A DNA stretch of 16,567 bases from the NCBI GenBank assembly GCA_964589725.1, contig CAZPUJ010000635.1:1-16567 (forward strand), written 5' to 3'. This document shows positions 1 through 6,242 of this stretch, in pieces. The notes under the pieces were generated by a model. That model had not been told where the DNA came from and did no database searches. It was given only the letters and a program-made list of their open reading frames with translations. The stretch's first letter is position 1, and the number at the start of each line of letters is the position of its first letter. Made by a program: the position numbers and the translations under genes. Source of the DNA: CAYSHJ01 sp964589725 (GTDB taxonomy: Bacteria > Planctomycetota > Planctomycetia > Planctomycetales > Planctomycetaceae).

Positions 1-408
1 GCCGTCTTCGCGAAGATTCAATCCAGCGGCATCGACGAGCTCTGGCAAAGCGACGACGTCATTTCGAGTCAGTACATGACGTGCCTCGTCCATGACGGAC
101 TGTTTTATGGCATTCACGGGCAAGAGCGAGTCGATGATCCCCAGCTTCGCTGCTTCGATCCGCGCACCCACAAAGTCTTGTGGTCGAAGCCGAGCATTGG
201 ATTCGGCTCGATGCTACAAGCGGACGGCAAATTCTTGATGCAGACGACCGACGGCGAGTTGATTCTCTGGAAGCCCAATGCGAAGCGGTATCAAGAACTG
301 ACTCGCGCCCGCCTGTTTCGTGGGTCAACTCGTGCTTTGCCGGCCTTGTCGCAAGGACGGCTCTTTGCGCGAGATTCGAAGACGTTGAAATGTATCTCCG
401 TGAAATAA
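1..408 (+). CDS. PQQ-like beta-propeller repeat protein, C-terminal end (5' truncated)
   Basis: The reading frame is open from the first base and ends at TAA 406-408, giving 135 visible residues; the start lies outside the window. The visible part has WD/PQQ-type propeller character: a blade reading LRCFDPRTHKVLWSK, then alternating short hydrophobic strands (GSMLQADGKFLMQTTDGELILWKP). This is the usual pattern of PQQ-binding-like or BamB-like outer-membrane or periplasmic propellers, which are abundant in planctomycetes. No enzymatic residues can be seen in the fragment, so it may be a structural or binding propeller rather than a PQQ dehydrogenase. The sigma factor gene follows on the same strand after about 55 bp. 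They may share a transcript, but the propeller's link to the sigma system is only inferred from position. The fold is fairly certain, the function unknown. Confidence 0.8.
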   Translation, partial: AVFAKIQSSGIDELWQSDDVISSQYMTCLVHDGLFYGIHGQERVDDPQLRCFDPRTHKVLWSKPSIGFGSMLQADGKFLMQTTDGELILWKPNAKRYQELTRARLFRGSTRALPALSQGRLFARDSKTLKCISVK

Positions 409-438
409 CGAAGTTTCTTGGGAATAACCCGCCGAGTT

Positions 439-454
439 CGTGACTCTTGTCACG
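439..454 (+). other. Small perfect hairpin just upstream of the sigma factor ATG
   Basis: CGTGAC (439-444) and GTCACG (449-454) form a perfect 6-bp stem around the loop TCTT, ending 9 nt before ATG 464. It contains the alternative GTG start at 440. It may affect sigma factor translation or be chance; there is no T-tract to make it a terminator. Confidence 0.35.
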
Positions 455-463
455 TGCGATGCC

Positions 464-1003
464 ATGGACCAACAGCAGCGTCGACAGTGTGTGGCCGAGC
501 TGATCCAGCAGCATTATGAGTTGCTGTATCGCATCTCGTTTCGTTTGACGGGATCGGCGGCCGACGCGGAAGACCTGACGCAGCAGACGTTCCTGACGGC
601 TCAACAAAAGCTGCATCAGCTGCGCGAGGCCGACAGTGCGAAAGCTTGGCTGCTGACGATCCTGCGGCATCACTTTTTCCGAGCACGCAGCCGCGCGAGT
701 CTCCAGTCGGTCTCGTTAGGCTCCGTGCCCGAACCCAGCCAGTCGCCCGAAGAGTCTGCCTCACTCCAAGCTGATGAACTGCAACAGGCCTTGAACGAAC
801 TCCCCGAAGAATTTCGCTTCCCGCTCGTCCTGTTTTACTTCCACGCAATGAGTTACCAAGAAATCGCCGCGGAATTGTCGCTGCCGATCGGAACTGTGAT
901 GAGCCGCCTGTCGCGCGGCAAGCGGCATCTGCGGAAACGACTTCTCGGCGAAGATGACTCCCATCTTCCGCCGCAACCGGCGCTGGCTGGCCAACTGCCA
1001 TGA
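464..1003 (+). CDS. RNA polymerase ECF-type sigma factor (sigma-70 family)
   Basis: This 179-residue protein has the two-domain ECF layout. Region 2 covers about residues 11-75, with the core-binding stretch LYRISFRLTGSAADAEDLTQQTF and the segment AKAWLLTILRHHFF. A linker rich in S, E and Q follows, then region 4 at about 106-160. Region 4 contains LPEEFRFPLVLFYFHAMSYQEIAAEL and the recognition helix PIGTVMSRLSRGKRHLRKRL. It should direct RNA polymerase to a small regulon and be held inactive by the anti-sigma factor encoded directly downstream. The gene's stop overlaps that ATG (ATGA), so translation is probably coupled. I prefer ATG 464; an in-frame GTG at 440 would add eight residues, and neither start has a clear Shine-Dalgarno. 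The ECF subgroup cannot be assigned by eye. Confidence 0.93.
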   Translation: MDQQQRRQCVAELIQQHYELLYRISFRLTGSAADAEDLTQQTFLTAQQKLHQLREADSAKAWLLTILRHHFFRARSRASLQSVSLGSVPEPSQSPEESASLQADELQQALNELPEEFRFPLVLFYFHAMSYQEIAAELSLPIGTVMSRLSRGKRHLRKRLLGEDDSHLPPQPALAGQLP

Positions 1004-1914
1004 CGGACTTCCATCACGAATCTCTGGACTGCGCCACCGCGCTCGAGCGGCTCGAATCCGTCTGGCCGGAGGATTTGAGCGACGCGTCGCTCGACGCCGA
1101 ATTGACGCCGGCTTGGGAACACGTGCAAGCCTGCTCAACCTGCTGGAGCACACTTCGGCAGCGCCGCGAAAGCGATCAACAGCTTGCTGATGCCATGCAA
1201 TCGGTGCCAGTGCCAGTGGGATCGCAACAGCGATTGCTCGCGCAGTTGCCATCGGCGGCTGCAACGGACGGGCGGCACGCCCAGAACGAAGTGCAAGGTG
1301 CGGGACCGGACAATGCTTCGGAAAGTGGTCCGCGCCACGCCCTTCCCGATGGTCAAGACGTGCCACACAAAGCGAGTGCTGTGACGCTCCGTCGACGAGC
1401 GTGGATGCTCACCGCCGCGGCGACGCTCTTAATTGGCGTTGCGAGCGGCTCGTGGCTGTGGTTCGCCGCGCAGCCTTCACGAGTCTCGATTCAGACGATT
1501 TGCGAACAGACGCCACTCGAAGCCGGTGACTTGCCGGTCGCGAGCGATCTCTCCGCGCTGCCTCTGCTGCCGCAGAGTTGGACCTCAGTCAAAGGTTTTC
1601 GTATCGTCGATTCGCCACGGCTGTTCACGCCGTCGAACTCGAAAGCGATCGCCACCTGGATTCCGTTCGAGCTCCGGTTGCCAAAGCAGCCGGTCATTCG
1701 AGGCGTACTGGTGGCCGCTCCGCGCGGCAACATCGTCGATCCGCCCGCGGAGTTGATCTGGCGGGCGACTCGATTGGGCTACGCGCACCGCGGCGGGCAT
1801 CCCGTCGCCGTAGCAGGCTGGTCAGAACGAGGCGTCGTCTATGTCTGCTTCGTTCGCGGCGAAGCGGCATCGCTCGAATGGCTGCTTCGACAAACAGAGC
1901 CGACATCGGCGTGA
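1000..1914 (+). CDS. Membrane anti-sigma factor with ZAS zinc-finger motif
   Basis: The protein has 304 residues and starts at ATG 1000, overlapping the sigma factor stop by 4 nt. The N-terminal cytoplasmic part carries HVQACSTC (H41, C45, C48), the Hx3Cx2C signature of zinc-binding anti-sigma (ZAS) domains that clamp an ECF sigma factor. A hydrophilic, low-complexity linker of about 80 residues follows. One transmembrane helix spans about 134-157 (WMLTAAATLLIGVASGSWLW), preceded by RRR, which predicts the N-terminus inside. The remaining 145 or so residues would be extracytoplasmic and are probably the sensing part. I do not recognise that domain; it contains a cysteine just after the helix (QTICEQT) and another near the end (VVYVCFV). 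Gene overlap, the ZAS motif and topology together make the partnership with the upstream sigma factor very likely. The signal is unknown. Confidence 0.85.
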   Translation: MTDFHHESLDCATALERLESVWPEDLSDASLDAELTPAWEHVQACSTCWSTLRQRRESDQQLADAMQSVPVPVGSQQRLLAQLPSAAATDGRHAQNEVQGAGPDNASESGPRHALPDGQDVPHKASAVTLRRRAWMLTAAATLLIGVASGSWLWFAAQPSRVSIQTICEQTPLEAGDLPVASDLSALPLLPQSWTSVKGFRIVDSPRLFTPSNSKAIATWIPFELRLPKQPVIRGVLVAAPRGNIVDPPAELIWRATRLGYAHRGGHPVAVAGWSERGVVYVCFVRGEAASLEWLLRQTEPTSA

Positions 1915-1944
1915 GCGCGACGAGTGATGTAATGTTCGGCAGCG

Positions 1945-1965
1945 TCGCCGGCACGTTATCGGCGA
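1945..1965. terminator. Inverted repeat between convergent genes, weak terminator candidate
   Basis: TCGCCG (1945-1950) and CGGCGA (1960-1965) form a perfect 6-bp GC-rich stem with a 9-nt loop. It sits in the 70-bp gap between the anti-sigma gene and rho, which converge. There is no clear T-tract on either strand, so it is only a possible bidirectional terminator. Confidence 0.35.
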
Positions 1966-1984
1966 GCAAACTTTCCGAGCAAGC

Positions 1985-3706
1985 TCAGAGCACCGACTTC
2001 ACCTTTTCGAGGAACTCGGTGTTCGTCGAGTAGCGTTCAAGTATGCGAGTGAGTTGCTCCATCGCCTCAACGGGGCTGAGCGAGATCAGGCTGCGGCGCA
2101 ACATCACGATGCTGTCGAATTGGCTGGGATCGTACAGCTTTTCCTCGTGCCGCGTGCCGGACTTGGTGATGTCGATCGACGGCCAAATGCGGCGGTCGGC
2201 GAGGTCGCGGCTGAGCACCAGTTCCATGTTGCCGGTGCCCTTGAATTCTTGAAAGATCGATTCATCCGCTCGGCTGCCGGTGTCGATCAGAGCGGTGGCT
2301 ACGATCGTCAGCGAACCTCCTTCGTCGAACTGCCGTGCCGTGCCAAACATTTTTTTGGGGACGTCAAGTGCCCGAACGTCGAGTCCGCCGGTCGCCGTAC
2401 GGCCGGTGTTGGTCCACTTATTGAAGGCCCGCGCCGTACGCGTGATGCTATCCAGCAGGATGAAGACATCCTTGCCCTCTTCCGCCAGTCGTCTGCCACG
2501 CTCGATGATCAACTGACTGATGCGTACGTGGCTTTCGACGTCGCGGTCCATCGACGAGGCGATGACTTCGCCATGCACATGCCTTCGCATTTCGGTGACT
2601 TCTTCCGGACGCTCGTCGATCAGCAGCACCATCAGATGCATGTCCGGATGATTCTTGCTGACAGCGTCAGCGATCTCTTGTAGCAATACCGTCTTGCCCG
2701 TTCGTGGCGGCGCGACGATGAGTGCTCGTTGCCCTTTGCCGACAGGCGTCAACAGGTCCATCACGCGCATCGTGATCGGCCGCGCACCCGTCTCCAACCT
2801 GATCCGTGTGTGTGGAGTAATGGCGGTTAGGTCGTCGAACTTCTTGACCTTTTGATAGTCCTCGGCCGTCATACCGTCGATCGTTTCGACCGTCTTGAGC
2901 CGCGGCCCTTGTCCGCGAGCACCGGAACCAACCTCGCCGCGAACCCACACGCCTTCGCGCAGACCGGCTTTTTCGATCAGCGAGCTGGAAACAAACGGGT
3001 CGGATTCCTGGGAGCTGTAATTCTTTTTCGGGTCGCGCAGGAAGCCATATCCCTTCGGATGCAGTTCCAACACGCCTTCGAGTGTACTGGTTTGTTCGTT
3101 CGGAACAATCTCGTCGTTTCGAGGACGTTGCACGCGTTGACGGTACTGGTCTCGCTGCTGGCCGTAATCGCGTTGGCCACCGTATTGCCGTGGCGGTGGG
3201 CCGCCGCTGAATTGGCGTTGCTGGCCAAAGTCGCGCTGCTGGCCATATGTGCGTTGTCGGCCATACTGCGGTGGCGGTGAATTGTTCATGTCGCCATTTC
3301 GATCACCCCCGCGACGACGACGACGACGGCGGCGGCGATGAAAGGACTGGTCTCCGTCTGCGGTCCCACCTTCGCGTGGTCCGCCGTCGCCGACAGGCAT
3401 GCCGCCATCGTTCATGTCGTCGGTCACCGAACTGTTCGGCGCAGCGCGGTTCTCAGGAAACATGACGTTCTCGTCGAGATTGGCACCAAAGTCGTCTTCG
3501 GAAGCACGCGGCCGCCCAGAACTACCGGCCGGCGGATCGGGATACGTCGGCGGCGAGATGACGACGACCGAATCGACGGGCGCGTCAGGCGGAGCCGAGT
3601 CAAACGAGTCGTCAGGTGAGTCTTCCATGTTTTCGTTGTTTTCGGTGACCCGCCGACGGCGACGTTGCGGTCTCACTGACGATCTGGTTCGTTTCTCTTC
3701 CGGCAT
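1985..3706 (-). CDS. rho: Transcription termination factor Rho
   Basis: This 573-residue protein is the hexameric RNA-dependent ATPase that ends transcription and releases RNA polymerase. The RNA-binding cold-shock-like domain (about 207-275) contains GVLELHPKGYGFLRD. The ATPase core (about 295-573) has the P-loop APPRTGKT (332-339), LMVLLIDERPEEVTEM (358-373), the segment DVFILLDSITRTARAFN (413-429) and DEGGSLTIVATALIDTGSRADE (461-482). Each closely resembles the matching E. coli Rho stretch. The main difference is the first 205 residues, in place of the short E. coli N-terminal helical domain. This part is acidic, proline-rich and apparently disordered, with nine consecutive arginines (124-132) and a Y/G/Q/R-rich block (about 148-192). 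The start at 3706 has no good Shine-Dalgarno. A long, structured leader lies upstream. Confidence 0.97.
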   Translation of the reverse strand: MPEEKRTRSSVRPQRRRRRVTENNENMEDSPDDSFDSAPPDAPVDSVVVISPPTYPDPPAGSSGRPRASEDDFGANLDENVMFPENRAAPNSSVTDDMNDGGMPVGDGGPREGGTADGDQSFHRRRRRRRRRGGDRNGDMNNSPPPQYGRQRTYGQQRDFGQQRQFSGGPPPRQYGGQRDYGQQRDQYRQRVQRPRNDEIVPNEQTSTLEGVLELHPKGYGFLRDPKKNYSSQESDPFVSSSLIEKAGLREGVWVRGEVGSGARGQGPRLKTVETIDGMTAEDYQKVKKFDDLTAITPHTRIRLETGARPITMRVMDLLTPVGKGQRALIVAPPRTGKTVLLQEIADAVSKNHPDMHLMVLLIDERPEEVTEMRRHVHGEVIASSMDRDVESHVRISQLIIERGRRLAEEGKDVFILLDSITRTARAFNKWTNTGRTATGGLDVRALDVPKKMFGTARQFDEGGSLTIVATALIDTGSRADESIFQEFKGTGNMELVLSRDLADRRIWPSIDITKSGTRHEEKLYDPSQFDSIVMLRRSLISLSPVEAMEQLTRILERYSTNTEFLEKVKSVL

Positions 3707-3779
3707 GCGTCAAACCTATTACTTGGACAAAGCGTGCGAGCCGAAGCAAACTCACGAAGTTCCTCGGACACGGCTGGGG

Positions 3780-3899
3780 TTACCGTGGCGGGAGGTCATG
3801 CGACCTTCCAAAAAGAAAGATGGAGCCTTTGATCGTAATCCGATCTCCCTCGACACAGCCGGGCAAGTCGCCCAAATGAACCTTGACTCGTCGGTTCAT
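3780..3899 (-). CDS. Possible 39-codon leader ORF upstream of rho
   Basis: ATG at 3899 opens a frame of 39 codons ending in TAA at 3780, 73 nt before the rho start. The product begins MNRRVKVHLGDLPGCVEG and continues with the hydrophobic stretch SIFLF; I recognise no family. There is no close Shine-Dalgarno, and the ATG lies in the arm of an inverted repeat. E. coli rho also has a short leader reading frame (rhoL), so a regulatory role is conceivable, but this could equally be a chance ORF. Confidence 0.3.
   Translation of the reverse strand: MNRRVKVHLGDLPGCVEGDRITIKGSIFLFGRSHDLPPR
3876..3899 (-). other. Hairpin covering the start codon of the leader ORF
   Basis: ATGAACC and GGTTCAT (3876-3882 and 3893-3899) form a perfect 7-bp stem with a 10-nt loop. 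On the minus strand the 5' arm contains the ATG of the 39-codon ORF, so the hairpin could hide that start. Confidence 0.45.
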
Positions 3900-3955
3900 C
3901 GCAACTGCTGATTAGGAGCGAGAGCGGTCAGCTCCCAACCCTCCTCACTAACGAT

Positions 3956-3989
3956 GGGCCAAAGCCCGAACAAACCACCAAGAGTGGTT
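3956..3989 (-). other. Two adjacent small hairpins in the rho leader
   Basis: GGGC/GCCC (3956-3959 with 3964-3967) and AACCAC/GTGGTT (3973-3978 with 3984-3989) are perfect short inverted repeats with loops of 4 and 5 nt, separated by 5 nt. They add to the density of potential RNA structure; each alone is weak. Confidence 0.4.
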
Positions 3990-4008
3990 AAGCCAAGTTC
4001 GCAAAACC

Positions 4009-4042
4009 CGCCAGGCATCCCGTCATCGCGGGAGCCGTGGCG
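4009..4042 (-). other. Long imperfect stem-loop in the rho leader
   Basis: CGCCA-GGC-CCCG (from 4009) pairs with CGGG-GCC-TGGCG (to 4042), giving 12 bp with small bulges and a 6-nt loop. Six A residues follow on the plus strand (4043-4048). On the minus strand the stem is followed by GGGTTTTGCG, which makes it a weak candidate terminator or attenuator before rho. Confidence 0.45.
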
Positions 4043-4065
4043 AAAAAATGCATGCGAACCAAAAC

Positions 4066-4095
4066 TCTCAGGTCAGTGAATCTCAGGTCAGTGAA
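4066..4095. repeat. Perfect 15-bp tandem duplication
   Basis: TCTCAGGTCAGTGAA occurs twice back to back (4066-4080 and 4081-4095) with no mismatch. Two copies only, with no spacer, so it is not a CRISPR. It may be a recent slippage duplication or a paired binding site in the rho leader. Confidence 0.85.
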
Positions 4096-4149
4096 GCTGT
4101 GGCTCAAGCAGCGTCACTTCCAGAGTCGTCAGACTCGTCGGTTGAAGAT

Positions 4150-4173
4150 CCTGGGATCACCCAAGATTCCAGG
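4150..4173 (+). other. 9-bp stem-loop in the region upstream of rho
   Basis: CCTGGGATC (4150-4158) pairs with GATTCCAGG (4165-4173), eight Watson-Crick pairs and one G-U, around a 6-nt loop. The G-U forms in plus-strand RNA; in minus-strand RNA the same position would be a C-A mismatch. It has no T-tract. Confidence 0.5.
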
Positions 4174-4351
4174 TGAACGTTGGGTACACCTCTGAAATCG
4201 GCACCTCGTGAGACCCAGAACTCGCGGCTCCCATCCAACGGGGAACGGCTTTCACCGAGTCATTTCTTCCTGGACAGCCAGCGATTCGTGGGGGCCGACT
4301 GATCGAGACACCAAGAAGAATCAACATGCCTCACGCTCAAGCGACGTGGGT

Positions 4352-4379
4352 AATATATCCCCGCCCCGCGATGTGTCAA
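4352..4379 (-). promoter_or_regulatory. Near-consensus sigma-70 promoter reading toward rho
   Basis: On the minus strand TTGACA (4379-4374) is a perfect -35 box, followed after 16 nt by TATATT (4357-4352), a 5/6 match to the -10 box. Transcription would start near 4345 and give rho a leader of about 640 nt. The match is one of the best in the window. The spacer is 1 nt shorter than the optimum. Confidence 0.6.
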
Positions 4380-4469
4380 TCGCACTCTGCCAGTTTCACC
4401 TAACGGATTGAAAGACGGATTGTCGCTATTCTGCGGCGGCCATCACCGGCGGAATCGCCACGACCGCCA

Positions 4470-5339
4470 CTATCGCCACCGCGGCCCATCGATCTGATTC
4501 GCCTTCAACACATGCTGCGTCCGCGAGTACAGCGTCGGGCTTTTTTTGAAGCGGTCACGATTCTCAGCGCTGGAGAACAGGAACAGATCATCGTCGTAGA
4601 ACGCGCCGAACTGTGTGGTTCCCGGTACCGCTCGATCAGACGACCACAAGACCACAGGGTCGCAGCCCAACAGCCGAGGTACGTACTTGGTCGGATTGGA
4701 TTGGAAGTCGCGATATTCTTCTTCGTCACACATCAGATACACAACGCCTTGGTACACGAGCGCGTATTGGGATTTCCCCTTTCGCCACTGGTGGGTCTTC
4801 CCCAAGTAAACCGGGCTATACCTCTCCAATCCGATCAAAGGCTTGTTGGCGTCTTCCTTGTGCACAAGGCGTTCGTCCCGTGACTGGTCGGTCGGAGTCT
4901 CCTGGTTCGAATCCGTCTGTTGAATGACTTGCCGCAGTTGCTTGAGATAGCTCCCTTTGTCGTGAAAACCCTCGGATTTCAGTAGCTCGACGCCGTTCGG
5001 CGCGAGCACGATGTCGGTTGGGAGCTGCTGAACCTTGTACTTTGTCACCAAGTCTGGATGTTTGTCACCGTCGACCTTCACAGCGACGAAGTGGTTCGTC
5101 AGCAAGTCTTGCACTTCGTTCTCGTTCAAGACGCTCTTTTCCATTTGGCGGCACGGCGGGCACCACTTGGCATGGAAGTGCAGCAGCAGCGGTCGGCCGG
5201 ACTGCTGTGACTCGGCGACCGCTTGACCGAAATCCGGATTCCAGGGGCTATTTTGGCCACCTCCGACGGCCGCAAGGCTCGCCAGGATCAACACGAGGGC
5301 CATCACAGCCGAGACCGGCACAATTCGGTGACGTTGCAT
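4470..5339 (-). CDS. Exported thioredoxin-like protein with C-terminal YHS-like repeats
   Basis: The start at ATG 5339 is fixed by GGAGG six nt upstream and by the signal-like N-terminus that follows; an upstream in-frame start would add 25 unlikely residues. The protein has 289 residues. Residues 5-27 are a hydrophobic signal peptide or anchor. A thioredoxin fold covers about 35-140, with the redox motif WCPPC (59-63) and a likely cis-proline in QQLPTDI (P107). A Q/T/D-rich linker follows. The C-terminal part (about 168-275) contains two YHS-like units, GLERYSPVYLGK...YQGVVYLMCDEEEYRDFQSNPTKY and GCDPVVLWSSD...DDLFLFSSAENRDRF. The cysteine often seen in YHS domains (CPV) is serine in the first unit. 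The likely role is periplasmic thiol-disulfide exchange, perhaps with metal handling. The partner protein is unknown. Confidence 0.85.
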   Translation of the reverse strand: MQRHRIVPVSAVMALVLILASLAAVGGGQNSPWNPDFGQAVAESQQSGRPLLLHFHAKWCPPCRQMEKSVLNENEVQDLLTNHFVAVKVDGDKHPDLVTKYKVQQLPTDIVLAPNGVELLKSEGFHDKGSYLKQLRQVIQQTDSNQETPTDQSRDERLVHKEDANKPLIGLERYSPVYLGKTHQWRKGKSQYALVYQGVVYLMCDEEEYRDFQSNPTKYVPRLLGCDPVVLWSSDRAVPGTTQFGAFYDDDLFLFSSAENRDRFKKSPTLYSRTQHVLKANQIDGPRWR

Positions 5340-5550
5340 CTCTCGCCTCCACGGGAGTTTCGCGACGGTGCGTTTGCGCAGGTACCCATCGCTCTCCAGA
5401 CGGAAGTCCCGCATTCATGTTTTATCGACCTGAAACCGTGGAAAAATCACGCGAGGCCTGCCGGTTTGCCAAAGGAGAGGAACTCCCGAGACAACGGCTG
5501 GCCTTATGGAGCAGCGGCGTAAACCGGTCAAACTGCGCTGAGCTGACGGC

Positions 5551-6228
5551 TTACCAGTGCAGCAATCCAACGGAACTCCAGTCTTCGCTCGATTGCGGCT
5601 GAAGTTCGCGGTGTTCGCCGTTGTTGAGTTCGCGGGTGTCCCACAGAGTTTGGGAACGCAGACCAGCCATGTGCAGGAAGTTGTCGAGCAACCTGTGGCC
5701 GCCGGTCGTGAGCACCGACTCCGGGTGGAACTGGACACCGAACGTCGGCCAGTCAAGGTGCTCAATGGCCATCAGGACCCCGTCCGGAGTGCGCGCGGTC
5801 GCTCGCAGACACGACGGCAACGTCGCCTCGGGCACAATCAGCGAATGGTATCGGGTCGCCGTCAGTGGGTTCGGCAAACCGGCGAACATTCGTTGTCCAT
5901 TGTGGACCACGGGGGACGTTCGCCCGTGAATTGGCTCGGAAGCACGGACGACCTCACCCCCCAAAGCCGCGGCAATTGTTTGATGCCCCAGGCAGACTCC
6001 CAGAATCGGGATGCGTGGGCCTAGTTCGCGAACAATATCGAGACTGATGCCGGCTTCACGGGGAGTACACGGTCCAGGCGAAAGGACGATCGCCTCGGGA
6101 TGCAGCCGCTCGATCGCGCTGACCGTTAAGCAGTCGTTTCGCGCGACATCGATCGTACAACCCAGCTCGCGAAAGTAACGCGCGAGGCTGTAGACGAAGC
6201 TGTCGTAATTATCGATCAGTAATATCAT
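5551..6228 (-). CDS. pabA: Aminodeoxychorismate synthase glutamine amidotransferase subunit (PabA/TrpG type)
   Basis: This 225-residue class I glutamine amidotransferase supplies ammonia from glutamine to a chorismate-amining partner. The N-terminus MILLIDNYDSFVYSLARYF is typical. The active site shows the nucleophile C79 in GVCLGHQ and the H168/E170 pair in FHPES; SPGPCTP (50-56) matches the oxyanion-loop region of TrpG/PabA. I start at ATG 6228, which matches the family N-terminus, not at in-frame starts up to 6351 that would run into pabB. It begins 14 nt after the pabB stop, and GAGGA overlaps that stop, so the two are co-translated. Pairing with a PabB-type large subunit indicates p-aminobenzoate synthesis, though PabA often also serves anthranilate synthase. 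The tail after residue 195 (NNGEHRELQPQSSEDW) extends past the usual domain end. Confidence 0.92.
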   Translation of the reverse strand: MILLIDNYDSFVYSLARYFRELGCTIDVARNDCLTVSAIERLHPEAIVLSPGPCTPREAGISLDIVRELGPRIPILGVCLGHQTIAAALGGEVVRASEPIHGRTSPVVHNGQRMFAGLPNPLTATRYHSLIVPEATLPSCLRATARTPDGVLMAIEHLDWPTFGVQFHPESVLTTGGHRLLDNFLHMAGLRSQTLWDTRELNNGEHRELQPQSSEDWSSVGLLHW

Positions 6229-6242
6229 CGCGAGGTCGTTCC

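Larger units (their letters stand above)
3707..4469 (-). other. Gene-poor region upstream of rho: probable long structured leader
   Basis: These 763 bp lie between the thioredoxin-like gene's stop and the rho start, both on the minus strand. No convincing protein gene longer than 40 codons is present. The stretch holds a near-consensus promoter for the minus strand, whose transcript would reach rho after roughly 640 nt. Along that transcript lie several inverted repeats, a 15-bp perfect tandem duplication and a 39-codon ORF. I looked for conserved pieces of RNase P RNA, tmRNA and SRP RNA and did not find them. A minus-strand ORF of 56 codons (4157-4327) also begins just after the predicted transcription start, but its product resembles nothing and its start is poorly placed relative to GAGG. 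A separate small RNA ending before rho is an alternative reading. Confidence 0.5.

Noticed and set aside
450..1001. Minus-strand frame opposite the sigma factor
   Set aside because: Sigma regions 2 and 4 are clear on the plus strand; the antisense product has no motif.
2054..3280. Long plus-strand open frames opposite rho
   Set aside because: They run antisense to a clearly conserved Rho and encode no recognisable motifs; open antisense frames are common in GC-rich genes.
3399..3911. Plus-strand 170-codon frame crossing the rho start
   Set aside because: Two thirds are the complement of the disordered rho N-terminus and the composition is low-complexity; no motif supports it.
4066..4095. 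Tandem 15-bp repeat as a CRISPR seed
   Set aside because: Only two abutting copies with no spacers and no cas genes nearby.
4157..4327. Minus-strand 56-codon frame just after the predicted rho promoter
   Set aside because: The start is only 1 nt from its GAGG, the product resembles nothing, and the frame could be chance; noted within the leader entry only.
4904..4914. tRNA-like T-loop string GGTTCGAATCC
   Set aside because: It lies inside the thioredoxin-like coding sequence; the flanking bases do not form a T-stem or acceptor stem, and no anticodon arm is visible.
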